NCBI GenBank assembly: GCA_937929915.1
Contig: CALFUN010000001.1
Span: 1-64,000 of the forward strand
DNA from: an uncultured Caulobacterales bacterium
Lineage (GTDB): Bacteria; Pseudomonadota; Alphaproteobacteria; Caulobacterales; Maricaulaceae
Direction: 5' to 3'
DNA: 64,000 nucleotides
Shown: in pieces, positions 49,084 to 57,985 of the stretch
Numbering within the stretch: the first letter of the stretch is position 1
Layout of the letters: every line of letters begins with the position of its first letter
Notes under the pieces: generated by a model
Databases searched by the model: none
What the model was told of the DNA's origin: nothing
What the model saw: the letters and a program-made list of their open reading frames with translations, nothing else
Position numbers and translations under genes: made by a program

Positions 49084-49695
49084 CTAAGGTTTAGATGTAC
49101 TCGGCTTAGTGGCAATTCTTCTGAGTTTTGGCCGCTCATTTGTTTTATGTAGCTCTGCGTTTTTGACCTTTTTATATCTAACACCCACTCTATAATTTGG
49201 CGTGGCCATTATCTGAGCAAGCGCGTCTCCCTGATGCGATTTTGATTGCCCGCAAACAGATACCGCCTCTGATGTCCCGTCCAAAATAGCCTCAAGGCGT
49301 TTATCTGATAATTTGTAATCTTTCTGAATAGTCTCAATTTTTTCAAGATAACTCGTATAAAACTGCAGAGATTCTGTAGCTTCCTTGCCTTTCAACATGG
49401 CTTTGCTAGCTTCTAATTTCACATTAAGCATCGCAGAATAGCTTTTGAATTCATCAGGCGCGACCTGTGTTGCCGCATGTTTAGCAATACAAGCACAGGC
49501 TTTGTTTTTCTTCGCTCCGCCTGCAAATTTAATTTCATAGCGCGACATAGCCGCTCGGCAGCTTGTTGCTACAGGCGCTTGCATGTCTGTAATCTGATAT
49601 AAATCCAGCGCCTTTTGGTCACTTTTTTGGCCCGCAATAATTACAATAGGCGCAATAACAACCGCAGCCACCACCTTAAAAAGAAAATTATTCAT
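49084..49695 (-). CDS. Envelope protein with conserved cysteines, unknown
   Basis: A 203-residue protein with an N-terminal hydrophobic segment (FKVVAAVVIAPIVIIAG, about 6-22) that acts as signal or anchor. A mainly helical region follows, with cysteines in SCRAAM, KACACIAKH and VSVCGQ that could form disulfides in the periplasm. The C-terminal 40 residues are basic and Lys/Arg/Thr-rich. No family is recognised. A putative CtrA box lies 69-83 bases upstream of its ATG. It follows the NTF2-like protein gene on the same strand. Confidence 0.6.
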   Translation of the reverse strand: MNNFLFKVVAAVVIAPIVIIAGQKSDQKALDLYQITDMQAPVATSCRAAMSRYEIKFAGGAKKNKACACIAKHAATQVAPDEFKSYSAMLNVKLEASKAMLKGKEATESLQFYTSYLEKIETIQKDYKLSDKRLEAILDGTSEAVSVCGQSKSHQGDALAQIMATPNYRVGVRYKKVKNAELHKTNERPKLRRIATKPSTSKP

Positions 49696-49763
49696 TGTGT
49701 CTCTCCCTCACCATGAAGGGTAAAACTAACAAATAAGACTTAAAGTCGCTGTAACTTACAGCC

Positions 49764-49778
49764 TTAAAGTTATATTAA
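49764..49778. promoter_or_regulatory. Putative CtrA box upstream of the cysteine-containing protein
   Basis: TTAA-N7-TTAA (spacer AGTTATA), in the 105-base gap before the gene ending at 49084. An imperfect second site, TTAA-N7-GTAA, lies at 49740-49754. Confidence 0.5.
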
Positions 49779-49800
49779 GCTGCACACGTCAAAACAGATT

Positions 49801-50301
49801 TTAATTAGCCGATGATGTATGGTCGCTGATGATAAACCAGCCTTTGCCTTGCTTTTGCATATGCAGAGTAAATAATCCCGTTGGGCGATCATTATCACGA
49901 ATTAACGTCCAACGACCAAAAACAAGCGCGTTATCAGGGCTTAGAATTTGAACTTCGCGATCAGAAAATTCGAGACGTCCCATAGTCGCGCGGTCAGGAT
50001 AACGTTGCTGATAACGCGCTAGCGTCGCCGCCCACCCCATTTCAACAGTCCCGCCCGATGCAAAGCGCAAAGCATCGCTTTGTAAATAATCTTGCATAAA
50101 GCCTTCTATATCGCCGCGATTCCAAGCCAAAATTTGTGTATCAAGTGTCTGCAATATAGCCGTTTTTTTAGCCTCAATATCCTCTGCTGCAACATGCGCA
50201 GTCTTGGAGCCTCCCAGCATAGTCATGACAAGCCCAGAGGCTACGCATCCTAAAACAAATCCAATAATCAAAGTTGGAATAAGGTTTTTAGCAGATCTCA
50301 T
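49801..50301 (-). CDS. Membrane-anchored NTF2/SnoaL-like protein
   Basis: A 166-residue protein with an N-terminal membrane segment (LIPTLIIGFVLGCVASGLVM) followed by an NTF2-like, DUF4440-type domain: ILQTLDTQILAWNRGDIEGFM, then ALRFASGGTVEMGWAATLARY, and the strand pattern ALVFGRWTLIRD and GLFTLHMQKQGKGWFIISDH. Such domains bind small ligands or have no known activity. The gene is downstream of metF by 26 bases and may be in its transcript. The function is unknown. Confidence 0.8.
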   Translation of the reverse strand: MRSAKNLIPTLIIGFVLGCVASGLVMTMLGGSKTAHVAAEDIEAKKTAILQTLDTQILAWNRGDIEGFMQDYLQSDALRFASGGTVEMGWAATLARYQQRYPDRATMGRLEFSDREVQILSPDNALVFGRWTLIRDNDRPTGLFTLHMQKQGKGWFIISDHTSSAN

Positions 50302-50326
50302 ATAGGCCCCTAAATGTTACGTAAGG

Positions 50327-51286
50327 CTATAGGCTGCTCTTGCGCCTACCTCGGTGATGTAGCCCTAACACACGACTCACGCTAGACGCAATCTCGGCGC
50401 GGTTAAGCGTATATAAGTGGAAGTCCCGCACACCGCGATCATGTAATTCTGCAATTAATTCTGACACTAAAGACGCTGTGAGCAAAGTACGCGTAGCCGC
50501 ATCTTTATTAAGGCCTTCAAATAATTCGGCATACCAATCCGGCACGCATACACCACACATATCTGCCATGCGCTTTAAACCTTTAAAGTTAGGCTGCAGC
50601 ATCAAGCCTGGCACTATGGGAATATCAATCCCTGCATCTAAAACGCGGTCTTGGAAGCGCCAAAAAACATCAGGCGAGAAGAAAAATTGCGTAATGGCAC
50701 GCGTAGCACCTGCATCGACTTTGCGTTTGAGATTATCAATTTCGGTCTGCCAATCACCGCTTTCTGGATGGCGTTCGGGGTAGGCACTGACGGAAATCTC
50801 AAAATCAGCAATTTTTTTCAAGCCTTCAACCAAATCAGATGAATATGCATAGCCGTTGGCAGCTGGCACATAAGCTTGTCCAATACCTGCGGCAGGATCC
50901 CCTCGCAGTGCAACAATATGCCGAACGCCAACATCCCAAAAATCTTGTGCAATCTTATCAATTTCACTGCGCGTAGCGTCAACACATGTTAAATGTGCAG
51001 CAGGCTTAAAACCGCTCTCTTTGACCATGCGTTCAACCGTGCGGTGCGTGCGCGTTCGTGTCGAGCCGCCTGCTCCGTAAGTCACAGAGACAAAGTCAGG
51101 GCTAAGGGGTTCAAGTTTTTGGATAGACTCCCAAAGGCGCTGCTCTGAGGCATCATCTTTTGGCGGGAAAAACTCAAAGCTAACATTGACCTTATCGCTC
51201 GCAGCGCGGTCGCCATGTTGCGCCGCAGCGCGCGCTATCGCGCCGATCGGCGCATTCGGGTCACGATGAGGAAGCCGAGCATTCAT
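50327..51286 (-). CDS. metF: 5,10-methylenetetrahydrofolate reductase
   Basis: An FAD-dependent TIM-barrel enzyme that makes methyltetrahydrofolate for methionine synthesis. The 319-residue protein shows VSFEFFPPKDD with the catalytic Glu, VTYGAGGSTR, AHLTCVDATR, IVALRGDPAAG, ISVSAYPERHPE and the FFFSPDVFWRF segment. It overlaps the upstream ArsR-methyltransferase gene by four bases, so the two are translationally coupled. This pairing recurs in Alphaproteobacteria and suggests control of methionine or one-carbon metabolism. Confidence 0.97.
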   Translation of the reverse strand: MNARLPHRDPNAPIGAIARAAAQHGDRAASDKVNVSFEFFPPKDDASEQRLWESIQKLEPLSPDFVSVTYGAGGSTRTRTHRTVERMVKESGFKPAAHLTCVDATRSEIDKIAQDFWDVGVRHIVALRGDPAAGIGQAYVPAANGYAYSSDLVEGLKKIADFEISVSAYPERHPESGDWQTEIDNLKRKVDAGATRAITQFFFSPDVFWRFQDRVLDAGIDIPIVPGLMLQPNFKGLKRMADMCGVCVPDWYAELFEGLNKDAATRTLLTASLVSELIAELHDRGVRDFHLYTLNRAEIASSVSRVLGLHHRGRRKSSL

Positions 51287-52284
51287 GAGGTTTGTCTTTC
51301 TTGAATAAGAGTGCTTAAGCGAGCTTTACGCTCTGCACGCCAAATTTTTACAGCAGGGAGGTTTTCATCTTCGCGCCCAATATTTCGCACAGATGTTAAG
51401 CTCATATCTGTAGCATCAAGCCATGTGGTGATTTCGTCATCAGAAAAGCCAAGACGGCGATGCGCATATTTATCGCGAAAGCCCTCAAATTGATGCGCCT
51501 CAAAATCTACAATTAAAAACGTCCCGCCAGTCATTAATAACCGCGACGCCTCCCGAACAGCTTCTTGCGGATCATCCAGATAATGTAGCACTTGATGTAT
51601 AGTCACAAGGTCAGCAATCCCCGTACCTAGCGGCGTCGCGTTCAAATCGCCTTGCTGTACGGACATATGCGAAAATTCCGTCGAGGCAAGTTTATGCCGT
51701 GCCACGGTGAGCATATCGACATTCGTATCAATGCCCGTTCCGCCTTTGGCATGCGTTGAGAATAATTCGAGCATTCGGCCCGTCCCAGTCCCCAAATCCA
51801 CCATATAATCATAGGCTTTATCGCCATCTTGACCTTTGGCAGTCTCTAAAAGCGCTTTTTCAATATCACTTTGCGGCAAATATTCATTGCCAAGTTGTCC
51901 TCGGTCATTGGCAACATCTGCAAAAAAGGCTTCGACGATCTTAGAGCGTTCAGCACGCACATCATTTAAGCGGCGCTGATCGGCAAGCAAAATAGGATCA
52001 TCTTGCGGCAAGGCCGCTAATGTCGTCGATACAAGTGCTGAGATACTGATATTGCCACGTTTCAGACGTGAAAACACCCAACTGCCTTCGCGCAGGCGCT
52101 CTAATATACCCGCCGCCTCAAGTGATTTAATATATTGCGTAACGCGCGGCTGTGATAGATTCAGTATCTGTACAAGCTCACTCACAGTTAACTCACCATG
52201 AGATAGAAGCGCTAAAATCCGTAATCTGTCTATGTGGCCAAGGGCTTTTAAAGCTATTGCAAATCGTTCCATGTGATGACACAT
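51283..52284 (-). CDS. ArsR-type regulator fused to a SAM methyltransferase
   Basis: A 333-residue fusion. Residues 1 to about 95 are a winged-helix ArsR domain (LKALGHIDRLRILALLSHGE, SELVQILNLSQPRVTQYIKSL) without obvious metal-binding cysteines. Residues about 140-310 are a class I methyltransferase with MVDLGTGTGRMLELF (motif I) and DLVTIHQVLHYLDDPQEAV. It overlaps metF, so it probably controls that gene. The methyltransferase domain may sense S-adenosylmethionine, which is inference. A later in-frame ATG at 52272 is an alternative start. The 95-base upstream gap shows no known riboswitch. Confidence 0.88.
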   Translation of the reverse strand: MCHHMERFAIALKALGHIDRLRILALLSHGELTVSELVQILNLSQPRVTQYIKSLEAAGILERLREGSWVFSRLKRGNISISALVSTTLAALPQDDPILLADQRRLNDVRAERSKIVEAFFADVANDRGQLGNEYLPQSDIEKALLETAKGQDGDKAYDYMVDLGTGTGRMLELFSTHAKGGTGIDTNVDMLTVARHKLASTEFSHMSVQQGDLNATPLGTGIADLVTIHQVLHYLDDPQEAVREASRLLMTGGTFLIVDFEAHQFEGFRDKYAHRRLGFSDDEITTWLDATDMSLTSVRNIGREDENLPAVKIWRAERKARLSTLIQERQTS

Positions 52285-52379
52285 AACACAGGAAAATAAA
52301 AAGTATATAAAAAAATCTTTATATCTTTATGCAGACAGTTTTACAGAGTAGCTTTTGTACAGCGCTAGTGGCTTATGAC

Positions 52380-54359
52380 TTACCGCGCAAATTTTGACAA
52401 TAACCGAATATATGCCACTTGGTAAGAATTACTATTCTCAGTTATAGACCAGCTATTGAGCGGCCAGCCCGTATTAAAATCTGCATAGGTCTTGGCAGGC
52501 GGTTGATTGGTCAGCCTTTGCAAAATGGGGGCGCGGCATAAGCTGTTATTTTTTGCACTGCCGCATGTTTTACGCTTACAGCAGCTATCGGGCTCATAGC
52601 TATCATTTGGCCCGCCCACTAAAAAGCCAGATGCAGGGCCATAGCGCGACAAACGCACATCGTCATAATTGGCATCGCCATCTTCAAACCACGCATGAAA
52701 GAAACTATTGACCGAATTCTCTGCCCCATAGGACGCCATATTTGAGAGATAGGCTTTCCCGTTCGGGTTTACGCCGTGCAAATAATGCAAATAATGACTT
52801 GCCGCATTTAAATAAGCTTGTTTTGGCTGAGGGCCAATATCTGCCAAAACGGCCTGCGTAAACACAGAGCCGCGCCGGGCTTTGGTTGCATTACTCCCCC
52901 ACCAATAGCCATCCGTATATGCCCCGTACGCATCTTGGCCATCAATAATCACAGGCCACGCATTGTACCCCCCTAAGATTTGCTGCTTATAATCGCGTAA
53001 AATACGTTGACGAAATTGCGGCTTCACATTGGGTTGCCGCGCAAAATACAGCAATGTGAAAGCCATATCGCCCTCAAATCCGTTCGGGGTATCTGCCGCC
53101 ATAGGCTTGACGCGCCCATAAGCCTGTTCAGCCGCTAGGCCATATTGCGGATCTTGCGTGGCTGCATAGAGGTAGCTCGCTGCGATGAGACGTTTCTTAC
53201 CGTAGCGCTGCGCGCCGACCTCTTGCTGGCCAGCCCCCAAGCCTTCGGAGTTTGAGCTTTTATCATTATTTTTGAAAATGACACGCGGGTATTTTTCAGC
53301 CCAAGCCCAAGCCTGCTGCGCGCGGCGTTCATAGCGTAATGCGGCGCTTCTAGAGCCGTCATCTGCGCGGTAAACTTTTGCCGCCAATGCAAATGCTCCA
53401 GCCGCCGTCATTGTTGCCGAAGAATTGGCAGGCCCGTAATAGCTCGGCCCTTTGGCCGCTGACGGCGGAGAGGCGCTATCGCGGCCCAAAATTGAGAGCA
53501 TAGACCCATCAGCATTTTGCATCCGCTCTAGCCAATCTAGTCCCCATCTTACCTCATCAAGAATGTCAGGCACGCCATTCCCAGATTCAGGGATACCAAA
53601 ATCATCCGTCCAGACATTCGGGTTTTCAAGATAGCTATTCAAAAGGCTGGTAATATATTCCGCCGTCCAACTCGTATATTGATTATAATCACCCGCATCA
53701 TACCAGCCTCCCCGTAAATCGCGCGCTGTGGTCGCATCTCTTTTACGGAAAAACAAACGCGCCTGACTGTCTTGCCCTCTCCCAAGGTGACTGGCTTTGT
53801 CGGTAAAGCCTGGCTGCGCAAATGGCGCGCGTTTTTCAAAGCCTGCGCGCTGCAAGTAAAAAGTCTTAAAAGCGGTCTTAAGAATGGGCGTATAAATATC
53901 ACCTCGGATTTCAAACGGATAGCTATCAACGCGGCGCTCAACATCTCGCACGACATAGCGGCCTTGGCGGGTTACAGCCGTAAAATCAAACACCCAAATT
54001 TTATCGCCTGAGGCTTCATCGACACGGCCATTTTTCCATGCCCTTGGCGTGCCTTGATACACCGCCTGCCCTGTGGCTGTATCAATGATGGCATAGCGGT
54101 TTGAGGGCGTGAATATGCGTCCTAATTTCGGATCTGCATCACGGCCAATTTGCGCAGAGCGGATAATGGCGCGTTTTTCAAGCCCTGGTAAATATCCAAA
54201 CTGGTCGATAAGGATAGGCGGCGGAGCCGTATCCAATGAGACAGTATCAGACGAATTTGTGTTAGGCAGATGATGGTTATCAGACTGTGCCTGTGAGTTA
54301 CATCCGCCGAAGAAAGCGAACGCCAATATCGAATAAATAGAAAAGAGTCGGTTCCACAT
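52380..54359 (-). CDS. GH9-family glycosidase lipoprotein (cellulase-like)
   Basis: A 659-residue secreted enzyme. It has a signal peptide with lipobox FFGGC (the Cys is about residue 20), an N-terminal Ig-like CelD_N domain (about 45-155: ILIDQFGYLPGLEKRAII) and the GH9 catalytic domain (about 160-655). Catalytic residues are the Asp in GGWYDAGDYNQY and the Glu in SWSITENSNSYQ. The fold core is confirmed by GVPDILDEVRWGLDWLERM and by YLHGVNPNG. The Cys-rich PDSCCKRKTCGS loop near residue 590 resembles marine bacterial GH9 enzymes. It probably cleaves beta-glucan or cello-oligosaccharides at the cell surface; the substrate is inferred. Confidence 0.9.
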   Translation of the reverse strand: MWNRLFSIYSILAFAFFGGCNSQAQSDNHHLPNTNSSDTVSLDTAPPPILIDQFGYLPGLEKRAIIRSAQIGRDADPKLGRIFTPSNRYAIIDTATGQAVYQGTPRAWKNGRVDEASGDKIWVFDFTAVTRQGRYVVRDVERRVDSYPFEIRGDIYTPILKTAFKTFYLQRAGFEKRAPFAQPGFTDKASHLGRGQDSQARLFFRKRDATTARDLRGGWYDAGDYNQYTSWTAEYITSLLNSYLENPNVWTDDFGIPESGNGVPDILDEVRWGLDWLERMQNADGSMLSILGRDSASPPSAAKGPSYYGPANSSATMTAAGAFALAAKVYRADDGSRSAALRYERRAQQAWAWAEKYPRVIFKNNDKSSNSEGLGAGQQEVGAQRYGKKRLIAASYLYAATQDPQYGLAAEQAYGRVKPMAADTPNGFEGDMAFTLLYFARQPNVKPQFRQRILRDYKQQILGGYNAWPVIIDGQDAYGAYTDGYWWGSNATKARRGSVFTQAVLADIGPQPKQAYLNAASHYLHYLHGVNPNGKAYLSNMASYGAENSVNSFFHAWFEDGDANYDDVRLSRYGPASGFLVGGPNDSYEPDSCCKRKTCGSAKNNSLCRAPILQRLTNQPPAKTYADFNTGWPLNSWSITENSNSYQVAYIRLLSKFAR

Positions 54360-54433
54360 GAGACGGTTATGCCAGATTGCAAGCCCTTCGTCTTTTAATA
54401 TTTAGACACAAAGTTCTTCTTAAATATGATGGT

Positions 54434-54745
54434 TTAAAACGTTTCATAATGTGCGCAGACTTTATCCCAGCGCGTAAAGAGTTTTTGCGCCGCTGCAGGT
54501 ATATGCGCCCGCACATAATCCTCGCCCATAAAGTTTTTCACGGATGCGAGCTTATCAAAGCGAATGATTGTCGCAAATTCAACCTCGCCTTCTAACTCGG
54601 CTTCGTTTCGGCGTAGCGTTTGCACATCCACAAGCCCGTCTATGCCGCGTGCAAGAATATCGGGAATAATCACCCCCGAGAGCAATGCTGCGTATTCATC
54701 TGCATCTTCGGGCCGAGTCCAGCCGCGCCAAAACCGTAATATCAT
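54434..54745 (-). CDS. ABM-like (dimeric alpha-beta barrel) protein
   Basis: A 103-residue protein with the beta-alpha-beta-beta pattern of antibiotic-biosynthesis-monooxygenase-like dimers. MILRFWRGWTRPEDADEYAA is strand and helix, and GLVDVQTLRRN, EFATIIRFDKLASVKNFMG and the C-terminal HIPAAAQKLFTRWDKVCAHYE follow. Such proteins often degrade or bind small molecules, but the catalytic residues of true monooxygenases cannot be assigned. It is separate from both neighbours. No cofactor motif is present. The function is unknown. Confidence 0.7.
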   Translation of the reverse strand: MILRFWRGWTRPEDADEYAALLSGVIIPDILARGIDGLVDVQTLRRNEAELEGEVEFATIIRFDKLASVKNFMGEDYVRAHIPAAAQKLFTRWDKVCAHYETF

Positions 54746-54825
54746 GGATTTTCCTCTTACCCGTTTTTAATTTGCTATAATATTTTCAGGCCCCCATAGA
54801 TTTTGATATGTTATGGGAGATTATT

Positions 54826-55497
54826 ATGCGAGCGCTCAAATTTTTTTCATGTTTAATAGCTCTTTCATTTAGTTTCGCAACATTGTCGCACGCACAACCA
54901 TCTGCATATCATATATTGCCTGATGCTATTAAAACAGACATGCAAAAATGCGATATAGACATAGCTGAATTTAACCGGCTTATGGCACTGTCACAAAAAG
55001 ATTTTGATCAAGACTTTTATGGCGGCTGGCGAGCCGTTGATTATAAAGACGGATGCAGCAATGCGGCTGCGGAAATTATCAAAGCCTATATGCTTTATTC
55101 CGTCCCCCACGCGCCTCAATCCCTTGGAATTTTAAGATGGCACGCTGGCCAATCCAAAGCAGGCGCAGGCAAAACATCCGAAGCCATAGCGCTTTTTGCG
55201 GGAACCTATAAATCTGACGCCAAACATCAGTCAGCTTGGAATCTTTATGTTGATGCAACGATAGCTTTTTTACAGCAAGACAAAGCCGCATTACAGCGCG
55301 CACATGACACACTTGCCGCTATGCCCCTATCCGAAGATGAAAAAGCGGGCCGCCGTAAGTTTCTGGCAGATAATCCAGAGATTACAATGCCGCCCGGATT
55401 TATAGATGAACCTCAAAACCTTCCTGTTGTGCGTGGGTTTTTAAATTGCTTTGACCGCTCTTATTCAGACGCCTATCGCGGCTGTAATTCCAAATAA
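54826..55497 (+). CDS. Secreted protein, unknown
   Basis: A 223-residue exported protein with a signal peptide, MRALKFFSCLIALSFSFATL followed by SHAQ, probably cleaved after AHA-Q or close to it. The mature part is mainly helical with repeated Ala-rich segments that resemble tetratricopeptide-like helices: AAAEIIKAYMLYS, ILRWHAGQSKAGAGKTSEAIALF and SAWNLYVDATIAFLQQDKAA. Four cysteines are scattered (QKCDID, DGCSN, LNCFDR, RGCNSK). GGGAGA precedes this ATG at correct spacing, so an earlier in-frame start is rejected. ettA converges on it with no gap. No family is named with confidence. Confidence 0.65.
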   Translation: MRALKFFSCLIALSFSFATLSHAQPSAYHILPDAIKTDMQKCDIDIAEFNRLMALSQKDFDQDFYGGWRAVDYKDGCSNAAAEIIKAYMLYSVPHAPQSLGILRWHAGQSKAGAGKTSEAIALFAGTYKSDAKHQSAWNLYVDATIAFLQQDKAALQRAHDTLAAMPLSEDEKAGRRKFLADNPEITMPPGFIDEPQNLPVVRGFLNCFDRSYSDAYRGCNSK

Positions 55498-57156
55498 CTA
55501 CCTATCAAACTTCACAAATTTAAGTTTCTTTGGCATATCGGCATCATCACCAAGGCGGCGTTTTTTGTCAGCTATGTAATCGGCAAAGTTCCCTTCAAAC
55601 CACTCCACATGGCTGTCGCCCTCATAGGCGAGAATATGCGTTGCAACACGATCCAAAAAGAAGCGATCATGCGAGATGACCACGGCACAGCCTGGGAACT
55701 TCTCTAGCGCCACTTCGAGTGAAGCAAGTGTTTCTCTATCCAAATCATTGGTCGGTTCATCGAGCAGTAGCAAATTCGCAGGGCGCGTGAGCATCTTTGC
55801 AAGGTTAACACGGTTACGTTCACCGCCTGATAATTGTCCGACATTTTTCTGCTGATCTGTACCTTTGAAGTTAAACGCCCCCAGATAGGCTCGCGAGGGC
55901 ACTTCGCGTTTCCCCAGCATGAGAATATCGAGCTTATCCGACACAGCTTCCCAGACATTCAGGCTATTATCCAACGCATCACGATTTTGATCAACATAGC
56001 CAAGCTCGACCGTTTCGCCGACTTTAAACGTGCCTTCATCAGGCTGCTCTTGACCTGTAATCATTTTAAATAATGTCGTTTTACCTGCGCCGTTAGGCCC
56101 GATAACACCGACGATACCACCGCGCGGTAATTTGAAAGATAAGTCTTTAATCAAGAGCTTATCGCCAAATCCTTTTGTAACATTTTCACATTCGACAACA
56201 ACATTACCAAGACGATTACCCATCGGAATACGAATGTCGGCATGAGACACAACTTCCGCATCCGCTTCATCACGCAGCTTTTCATAGGCTGAAATCCGTG
56301 CTTTTGATTTTGTCTGGCGCGCTTTGGGATTAGAGCGTATCCATTCAAGTTCGCGTTTCAGGGCTTTCGATTTACTATCACCTTCGCGGCCCTCTTGCTC
56401 ATTACGCTTGGCTTTAGCAGCAAGCCATGAGGAGTAATTACCTTCATGTGGATAAGCTCGCCCGCGATCAATTTCCAGCGTCCAGTTGGTGATATTATCA
56501 AGGAAATAGCGATCATGGGTAATCAAGATAATCGCGCCCGTATATTTCACCAGATAATTCTCCAGCCAATTCACCGTCTCCGCATCCAAATGGTTGGTCG
56601 GTTCATCAAGCAAAAGCAAATCAGGTTTGGACAATAGCAAACGACATAGCGCAACACGGCGCGCTTCACCGCCAGAGAGATTATTGACAGGGCTGTCTTT
56701 GGGCGGACAGCGCAAAGCCTGCATCGCCATTTCGATTTTCGAATCAATATCCCACGCATCACGGCCATCCACCTCATCTTGAAGCTTGGTCATTTCTTCC
56801 ATGATTTCGTCAGAATAATCTTCCGCCATTTTCATGGCGACTTCATTATAGCGGTCAAAGATTTGCTTATCCTCACAGCCTTCAATGACATTGCCCCAAA
56901 CATCTTTGTCATTATCAAGCTTAGGCTCTTGCGGCAGATAGCCAACGCGCGTGCCCTCAGCGGCCCAATGCTCGCCCGTGACCTCTGAGTCCAATCCCGC
57001 CATGACTTTCATCAATGTCGACTTACCCGCGCCATTAACCCCAATCAGGCCAATTTTAGCGTCTGGGTAAAAAGATAAATGAACATTATCAAGAATAGTC
57101 TTATTACCAAATTTCTTGGTAAGACCTTGCATATGATAGCAGAATTGACGGGCCAC
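55498..57156 (-). CDS. ettA: ABC-F protein EttA (energy-dependent translational throttle)
   Basis: A ribosome-associated ATPase with two ABC domains that gates the first elongation step according to ATP level. From the GTG at 57156 it has 552 residues. Walker A motifs are GVNGAGKST and GPNGAGKTT; the signatures are NLSGGEARRVAL and QLSGGERNRVNL. The EttA-specific arm and linker regions (KAKRNEQEGRE and NPKARQTKSKARISAYE) are present. GTG is chosen because AGGAG lies six bases before it and it gives the expected N-terminus ARQFCYHMQGLTK; an ATG ten codons upstream is rejected. The 118 bases beyond its start region hold a terminator of the next gene. Confidence 0.96.
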   Translation of the reverse strand: MARQFCYHMQGLTKKFGNKTILDNVHLSFYPDAKIGLIGVNGAGKSTLMKVMAGLDSEVTGEHWAAEGTRVGYLPQEPKLDNDKDVWGNVIEGCEDKQIFDRYNEVAMKMAEDYSDEIMEEMTKLQDEVDGRDAWDIDSKIEMAMQALRCPPKDSPVNNLSGGEARRVALCRLLLSKPDLLLLDEPTNHLDAETVNWLENYLVKYTGAIILITHDRYFLDNITNWTLEIDRGRAYPHEGNYSSWLAAKAKRNEQEGREGDSKSKALKRELEWIRSNPKARQTKSKARISAYEKLRDEADAEVVSHADIRIPMGNRLGNVVVECENVTKGFGDKLLIKDLSFKLPRGGIVGVIGPNGAGKTTLFKMITGQEQPDEGTFKVGETVELGYVDQNRDALDNSLNVWEAVSDKLDILMLGKREVPSRAYLGAFNFKGTDQQKNVGQLSGGERNRVNLAKMLTRPANLLLLDEPTNDLDRETLASLEVALEKFPGCAVVISHDRFFLDRVATHILAYEGDSHVEWFEGNFADYIADKKRRLGDDADMPKKLKFVKFDR

Positions 57157-57243
57157 GGGGCGCTCCTGAATTGAGATAGATTTCAAGAGCGCGATATGCG
57201 GCGCTACGGCTTATTTTGCAAGACCCAATCCTGTTTCGCGAAT

Positions 57244-57275
57244 CAAAAAACACGCCCAAATGACATTAGGCGCGT
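57244..57275 (-). terminator. Rho-independent terminator of the Pro-rich lipoprotein gene
   Basis: On the minus strand ACGCGCC (57275-57269) pairs with GGCGTGT (57256-57250), followed by a run of T (57250-57245). It lies just past the stop of the lipoprotein gene. Confidence 0.65.
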
Positions 57276-57304
57276 TATCGTTGAAACCTTAGACTAGGGC
57301 AGCT

Positions 57305-57829
57305 TTATTTACGCAGCGGCACAATCGGAATGCAGCCCTGCCCGCCATAGGCTGGGATTTGTCCTTCTGGACAGCTAGGCGCTGGCGGCGGTGTGTAAAC
57401 GGGCGCTGGCGCAGGTTCGTAAACCCGCGGCGGCGGCGTATAAACAGGTGCAGGCTCTGGCGCGGGTGTTGATACAATCGCAGGCGGCGGCGTAACGACA
57501 GGCGCTGGCGCTGGCTGCTCATGCACATATTCGATAATTGGCGCTGGCGCAGGCGCTGGCACTTCGACAACATTGACGACTTCAATTACAGGGCGCTGCA
57601 CAGCAGGCTGGCAGCATATGACAGGCTGACAGCATTCATTATTTTCAACAATATATTGCCCGCCATAACGTGTCTTAGGCAGTTTGACCTTTGGCACATT
57701 ATACGCGTTAGAATTCAAGCCATTATTGAAATAACGATTGGCATTATTGGACGCGCAAGCCGATAAAGTTAACGCTGCGCCAATGGCTATAAGAGGTAAA
57801 GCCCGCATTTTTATAGATAATCCCGACAT
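57305..57829 (-). CDS. Pro-rich lipoprotein, unknown
   Basis: A 174-residue lipoprotein from the ATG at 57829, which is preceded by AGGGAAG. The lipobox is LSAC (the Cys is about residue 26). After it come about 60 ordinary residues with two Cys-Cys pairs (NNECCQP and PVICCQP). A long low-complexity stretch (about 85-150) of Pro, Ala, Val and Thr follows, such as EVPAPAPAPIIEYVHE. The short C-terminal module PSCPEGQIPAYGGQGCIPI has two cysteines. The extended segment could reach from outer membrane to peptidoglycan. No family is recognised. An upstream start would add 12 residues and is not chosen. Confidence 0.7.
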   Translation of the reverse strand: MSGLSIKMRALPLIAIGAALTLSACASNNANRYFNNGLNSNAYNVPKVKLPKTRYGGQYIVENNECCQPVICCQPAVQRPVIEVVNVVEVPAPAPAPIIEYVHEQPAPAPVVTPPPAIVSTPAPEPAPVYTPPPRVYEPAPAPVYTPPPAPSCPEGQIPAYGGQGCIPIVPLRK

Positions 57830-57985
57830 AATCTTCCCTACATATTCCCACATCCACATGTCCATTATGGGACAATTACGGCATAATTTTGTCTTAATTG
57901 CACATAACGTACCAAATGAAGGCTAACGCTCCTCTAAAAAATAAGGTTAATAACGGGCTTTATTTAGAATTATTTAGAAAATGCC

